A stretch of 64,000 bases of DNA from assembly GCA_040397785.1 (NCBI GenBank), contig JBBAVI010000002.1, positions 42,096 to 106,095 on the forward strand, written 5' to 3'. The translations under genes were made by a program, and so were the position numbers. The stretch is from M3007 sp040397785. GTDB taxonomy: Bacteria > Bacteroidota > Bacteroidia > Chitinophagales > Saprospiraceae. The notes beneath the pieces are model-generated. The model was not told the origin of the DNA. It searched no databases and saw nothing but the letters and a program-made list of their open reading frames with translations. Positions 60,639 to 64,000 of this stretch are shown in pieces. Position 1 is the first letter of the stretch; each line of letters opens with the position of its first letter.

Positions 60639-61079
60639 TTACTCGGAAAAAACTTCAATTTCATGGTTTTTAACTACCAGATCTGTGAATTTCCCTTTAA
60701 AACGGGTAGCGCGTACGATGTGGTTGTCGATCCAATGATAATTACCGCCGCGTGGTTTGCCAAAAAGGATACCATGGTATTTGAACCCGTGTTTGGAAAG
60801 CCATTGTTCGGTTACCTCGCGGTGTGCTTCCGTTCGGCTGGTAAAAAAGAATACTACATGGCCTTCTTCATACCATTTATTGAGCATCAGCAGGGCATCC
60901 GGATAAGGAAGTACCGTTCCCATGCGCTCAGGTTCTTCGTTTGGCACATCGTCGCAAACGGTGCCATCGATATCAATCAAAAAGTTTTTTACGTGTTTTG
61001 GCAATTGCGGACTGATCCGTTCGCCTTTTTCGTTAAATGCCTCATTTAAAGACGCATCAGATTGTTCTTGATAAACCAT
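60639..61079 (-). CDS. HAD-superfamily phosphatase
   Basis: A 146-residue small HAD protein. Motif I FLIDIDGTVCDD provides the nucleophile Asp, motif II FFFTSRTEAHREV the Thr/Ser, and the C-terminal YHWIDNHIV the acidic loop region. It resembles the minimal phosphatases common in Bacteroidota that are often labelled phosphoheptose or polynucleotide phosphatase-like, with no firm substrate. The start at 61079 (MVYQEQSD) is chosen over an upstream codon. Confidence 0.78.
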   Translation of the reverse strand: MVYQEQSDASLNEAFNEKGERISPQLPKHVKNFLIDIDGTVCDDVPNEEPERMGTVLPYPDALLMLNKWYEEGHVVFFFTSRTEAHREVTEQWLSKHGFKYHGILFGKPRGGNYHWIDNHIVRATRFKGKFTDLVVKNHEIEVFSE

Positions 61080-61214
61080 CGTGTAAGTTTTACGCAAAGG
61101 TAATATAAAAATCATGGTAGGTGTTCAGAAAAAATCATTGCCTTGGAACTGATAAATCTTTTGTGCATGATTTGATGGTTTTATTGGACATTTGCAATAG
61201 AAATTTGAATTTGT

Positions 61215-62195
61215 TTGAAAAAAATTAACACAAAAATTGGATTGGATGTAGCGCTTGCAGCGCAATGGCTGCGTGCATCTGAACCGGTGGCGATTCCAAC
61301 CGAGACGGTATATGGTTTGGCTGGAAATGCCTTAAATGTGGCAGCTGTTGCCCGCATTTTTGAGGTAAAAAACCGCCCAACCTTCGATCCGCTCATTGTG
61401 CATGTGGCCAATGTTGCGGCCGTGGAAGCGCATGTGCTTCATTTTCCAGTTGCTGCGCGTCGCTTGGCTGCGCATTTTTGGCCTGGTCCGCTTACCCTGT
61501 TATTACCCAAGCAGCCACATATCCCCGATTTGGTAACTGCCGGATTGCCTCGGGTAGCCATACGTGTGCCGGTGCATCCGCTTACGCGTGCCTTGTTGGA
61601 AAGTTTGCCATTTCCTTTGGCGGCCCCCAGTGCCAATCCCTTTGGGTATATCAGTCCAACCACCGCGCAACATGTTTACGATCAATTAGATGGTTTAATC
61701 CCTTATATTTTGGACGGAGGAGCCTGTAGAGTTGGGGTAGAATCGACCATTGTTGGTTGGGAAGGGGAGGAGGCCGTGCTATATCGCCTAGGGGGAATAT
61801 CTGTGGAAGCCATTGAATCGGTGATTGGCAAACTACGTGTACAGCCCAATCAAAGCAGCAATCCTGCTGCGCCGGGCATGTTAAAATCACACTATGCCCC
61901 AGCAAAGCCCTTGTATTTAGGCGATTTAGCGGTCCTCTCAAAACAGTTTGCAACACAAAGAACAGGTGTTTTAAGCCTGGAAAAACTGGTAGATTTGCCT
62001 GCCCATTTCTTGGAAATCGTGTTATCAGAAACGGGTGATTTAAACGAAGCGGCCCAGCATCTATTTGCTGCTTTACGCCAATTCGATGCATCTGATGTTG
62101 AAATAATCATCGCAGCGCCGATGCCAGAACTTGGTTTAGGGCGTGCGATCAATGACCGTTTGCGCCGGGCAAGCGTACAAACCAATCTGATATGA
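61215..62195 (+). CDS. tsaC: L-threonylcarbamoyladenylate synthase (Sua5/TsaC)
   Basis: A 326-residue Sua5-type enzyme making threonylcarbamoyl-AMP for the t6A37 modification of tRNAs. The YrdC domain (1-200) shows PVAIPTETVYGLAGNA, KNRPTFDPLIVHV, FWPGPLTLLLPK, RVPVHPLTRALL and APSANPFGYISPTTAQHV. A C-terminal Sua5 domain follows the PAAPGMLKSHYAP linker. There is no ATG at the N-terminus; the TTG at 61215 gives a family-like start. Its stop overlaps the next gene (ATGA, 62192-62195). Confidence 0.92.
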   Translation: MKKINTKIGLDVALAAQWLRASEPVAIPTETVYGLAGNALNVAAVARIFEVKNRPTFDPLIVHVANVAAVEAHVLHFPVAARRLAAHFWPGPLTLLLPKQPHIPDLVTAGLPRVAIRVPVHPLTRALLESLPFPLAAPSANPFGYISPTTAQHVYDQLDGLIPYILDGGACRVGVESTIVGWEGEEAVLYRLGGISVEAIESVIGKLRVQPNQSSNPAAPGMLKSHYAPAKPLYLGDLAVLSKQFATQRTGVLSLEKLVDLPAHFLEIVLSETGDLNEAAQHLFAALRQFDASDVEIIIAAPMPELGLGRAINDRLRRASVQTNLI

Positions 62196-62977
62196 ACAAT
62201 TCATCTCTTGCCGTTACCCTCGTACAAACCTCCTTGATTTGGGAACAACCGGTTGAAAACAGAGCCCAACTTGCAGCCAAAATGGCCCCTTTGCAAGGCC
62301 GAACCGATCTGGTGGTGTTGCCGGAAATGTTTGCCACGGGGTTTTCCATGCGCGCAGCCGAACTCGGAGAACCGATGGACGGACCTACGGTGGCATGGAT
62401 GCAGGAGCAAGCCACACAGTTAAATGCTGCTATCACAGGAAGTTTTATTTGTATAGAAAATGGCTTGTTTTACAATCGGTTGGTGTGGGTGCAGCCCGAT
62501 GGTGGTGTTCATTATTACAACAAACGGCATTTATTTTCCTTGGCAGCAGAGCATCAAACATTTACACCCGGTACCGAGCGGTTGATGGTGGAATGGAAGG
62601 GCTGGCGTATTTGTCCACTGGTCTGTTATGATTTGCGCTTTCCAGTTTGGAGCAGAAATGAGGCAGATCGGCCTTATGATTTGCTTTTATACATCGCCAA
62701 TTGGCCTCAAACGCGTTCGTTGCATTGGCGCAGTCTATTACAAGCGCGAGCCATTGAAAATCAAGCATTTGTGGCAGGGGTGAACATCATTGGAACCGAT
62801 GGGAATCAGTTGGTTTATGGAGGTGACTCGGCGATCATTGATTTTTCGGGGCAACACTTATGCCAAATATCCCATTGCGAAGGTGTGTTTACTACTGAAC
62901 TATCATTGGGAAAACTATCTACTTACCGACAGCAATTGCCTTTTCTGGAAGATGGCGATACTTTTCGTTTGATTTGA
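62192..62977 (+). CDS. Nitrilase-family omega-amidase (YafV-like)
   Basis: A 261-residue carbon-nitrogen hydrolase. The Glu-Lys-Cys triad is Glu45 (LPEMFATGF), Lys111 (YYNKRHLF) and Cys145 (LVCYDLRFPVW). These features, including the FATGFSM and HQTFTPG segments, match YafV/NIT2-type omega-amidases, which hydrolyse 2-oxoglutaramate or 2-oxosuccinamate in metabolite repair. It is translationally coupled to tsaC by an ATGA overlap. Confidence 0.88.
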   Translation: MNNSSLAVTLVQTSLIWEQPVENRAQLAAKMAPLQGRTDLVVLPEMFATGFSMRAAELGEPMDGPTVAWMQEQATQLNAAITGSFICIENGLFYNRLVWVQPDGGVHYYNKRHLFSLAAEHQTFTPGTERLMVEWKGWRICPLVCYDLRFPVWSRNEADRPYDLLLYIANWPQTRSLHWRSLLQARAIENQAFVAGVNIIGTDGNQLVYGGDSAIIDFSGQHLCQISHCEGVFTTELSLGKLSTYRQQLPFLEDGDTFRLI

Positions 62978-63006
62978 AGAAAATAACCATTTTTTATTTC
63001 AAAATA

Positions 63007-63036
63007 TTTGATTTTTAAAATCCTTTGCTACCTTTG
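63007..63036 (+). promoter_or_regulatory. Promoter for NlpC/P60 gene, long leader
   Basis: TTTG (63007-63010), 18 nt, TACCTTTG (63029-63036). The coding ATG is at 63234, leaving a leader of about 190 bases that contains a perfect 6-bp stem TAGTCG/CGACTA at about 63195-63213. Confidence 0.65.
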
Positions 63037-63233
63037 CCACCGCTTGGTGCTTTTTAGTAGGTCATTTAGCCGGTCTGTTCATCTTAATCCCACCCTTGAA
63101 CATTCGATTTCAACACAAGCAGAACGACCGTAGGGCTTTGACCACAACTAATCATTTCACGAACAACGTATCATACTCTTTGTATAGAGTTGAATAGTCG
63201 ATTCTCCCGACTAAGCGTTGAAATATTGCACTT

Positions 63234-63788
63234 ATGAATGAAATACTAATATCCAACCGAACAATTCCAACAATTCACCAGTATTTTGCCCCAGTTTTAA
63301 TCGCATTGTTTATTTTTGGTTCGGCGTTTACGCCATCTGATCGCGTCCCATCCAAGGCTGAAAATGCTGAGATGATGCAAATGCGTGAGTATGTTACCGG
63401 GTATGCGCACAATTTTCTCGGTTTGCGCTATCGCCACGGCGGGGTTGCCCCGAAAACGGGCTTCGATTGTTCCGGTTTCACCAGTTTTCTTCTGAAAGAG
63501 TTTGATATCAAAGTTTCCTCCTGTTCTGCTACCCAATCTACCCAAGGAATGAAAGTTCCTTTGAAGTCGGTTTTGCCTGGCGATCTTGTATTTTTTGGCA
63601 AAGGCCGCCACATTCAGCATGTTGCGATGGTGGTTGACCGTACCGAAGAAGGGGTGTTTGTGATTCACAGCACCTGCAGCAGAGGAATTATTGTGGAAAA
63701 TATTAATACTTCCAAGTACTGGAAGCCCAAGATTTTGTTTGCACGGGATGTTATTTCCCAGCAATGGTCGCAATTAGCGAGCCAGTAA
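63234..63788 (+). CDS. NlpC/P60-family endopeptidase
   Basis: A 184-residue exported Cys peptidase of the C40 family, cutting gamma-D-Glu-diaminopimelate or related bonds in wall peptides. An N-terminal hydrophobic stretch (residues ~17-32) serves as signal or anchor. Catalytic Cys79 is in FDCSGFTSFLL, His129 in HVAMVVDR and His145 in VIHSTC. The domain is small, with no LysM or SH3 part. A terminator hairpin follows at 63869-63901. Confidence 0.9.
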   Translation: MNEILISNRTIPTIHQYFAPVLIALFIFGSAFTPSDRVPSKAENAEMMQMREYVTGYAHNFLGLRYRHGGVAPKTGFDCSGFTSFLLKEFDIKVSSCSATQSTQGMKVPLKSVLPGDLVFFGKGRHIQHVAMVVDRTEEGVFVIHSTCSRGIIVENINTSKYWKPKILFARDVISQQWSQLASQ

Positions 63789-63868
63789 GTTTTACACACC
63801 CGTAAGGGGCTTTTATTGTCTGCTGACCAACACAGGCACATCAATACAAAACGTACCATGAGAGAAGA

Positions 63869-63901
63869 AGGGCGTCCCGGGTTTCGGGAACGCCTTTTTT
63901 T
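63869..63901 (+). terminator. Terminator after the NlpC/P60 gene
   Basis: GGCGTCCCG pairs with CGGGAACGCC (one bulged A), followed by seven T ending at 63901. Confidence 0.8.
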
Positions 63902-63910
63902 ATGTACCCC

Positions 63911-64000
63911 CACGTCGGAAGCGTCCCCCTGACACGTCGGAAGCGTCCCCCCCACGTCGGAAGGGTCCTGGACCCTTCCGGCGTGGGGGGGACGCTTCCG
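63911..64000. repeat. GC-rich direct and inverted repeats at window edge
   Basis: CACGTCGGAAGCGTCCCCC at 63911-63929 recurs at 63933-63952 after TGA, and a variant CACGTCGGAAGGGTCC starts at 63953. From 63938 to 64000 the sequence folds back on itself: the 30-base arm CGGAAGCGTCCCCCC + CACGTCGGAAGGGTC is complemented, with one mismatch, by the last 30 bases around a CTG loop. The repeat clearly continues beyond the window. It is much richer in GC than anything nearby. Confidence 0.8.

Overview
The window looks like a chromosomal segment of a member of the Bacteroidota, most likely a saprospirian (Haliscomenobacter/Lewinella-like) gliding or filamentous bacterium. The sequence basis is a contiguous porP-gldK-gldL-gldM-gldN type IX secretion/gliding locus, several Bacteroidota-typical families (GSCFA, DUF1460, DUF2027-Smr, DUF5723, PorP/SprF), many secreted or outer-membrane beta-barrel proteins, and repeated matches to the Bacteroidota promoter element TAnnTTTG just upstream of genes. 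I saw no rRNA, tRNA, CRISPR array, insertion-sequence transposase or phage gene. The species assignment is inference.

Layout. 1-680: end of hemD. 781-4437: two-gene SIR2/TIR-like plus nSTAND NTPase operon, probably a conflict or defence module. 4557-12804: metabolism (SerA-like dehydrogenase, alpha/beta hydrolase, 2-aminomuconate deaminase-like Rid protein, ROK kinase, lipA, CvpA-like protein, pabA/trpG, aldehyde dehydrogenase). 12888-19356: secreted proteins, an AT-rich intergenic region with a possible minus-strand small transcript, an ATP-grasp enzyme, a PKD-like membrane protein, a radical SAM/SPASM enzyme, an amidohydrolase and a DUF1460 amidase. 19383-22634: nucleoside transporter and uridine kinase (divergent), MFS exporter. 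22631-25044: a trypsin-like protease with zinc ribbon and YbjN-like tail, translationally coupled to a second YbjN-like protein. 25102-29836: GSCFA protein, then a small Cys-rich secreted peptide, a DUF692/MNIO enzyme and a TonB-dependent receptor. 29911-36505: murA (with a Cys-to-Asp change at the active site), mqnD, alanine dehydrogenase, MscS channel, YyaL/DUF255 protein. 36525-42505: porP and gldKLMN. 42586-51487: Smr protein, NagX-like acetyltransferase, LD-carboxypeptidase, paaB-paaC pair, outer-membrane barrels and a lipoprotein. 51546-57470: lytic transglycosylase, then a signalling group (PAS histidine kinase, CheY-Crp fusion regulator, outer-membrane protein, CBS protein, Trx-like/universal stress protein fusion). 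57572-63788: sucB, MarR regulator, foldback repeat element, YjiK-like propeller, HAD phosphatase, Sua5/TsaC, nitrilase-family amidase, NlpC/P60 peptidase. 63911-64000: GC-rich direct and inverted repeats running off the window.

The strongest candidate for an undescribed system is 26178-29836: a 62-residue signal-bearing peptide with C-x3-C and C-x2-C-GMG, an adjacent DUF692 multinuclear iron oxidase of the type that modifies cysteines in RiPPs, and a TonB-dependent receptor with a Cys pair in its plug. I infer a Cys-modified, probably metal-related peptide and its uptake or sensing receptor. Second is the SIR2-TIR/nSTAND pair, in which both the SIR2 catalytic Asn and His appear to be replaced, so the NAD-binding folds may sense rather than cut. 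Third is the cytosolic trypsin/zinc-ribbon/YbjN protein with its YbjN-like partner.

Several apparent TTG or GTG starts fall inside the TTTG of a promoter -7 box. In those cases the next downstream ATG was chosen as the start.
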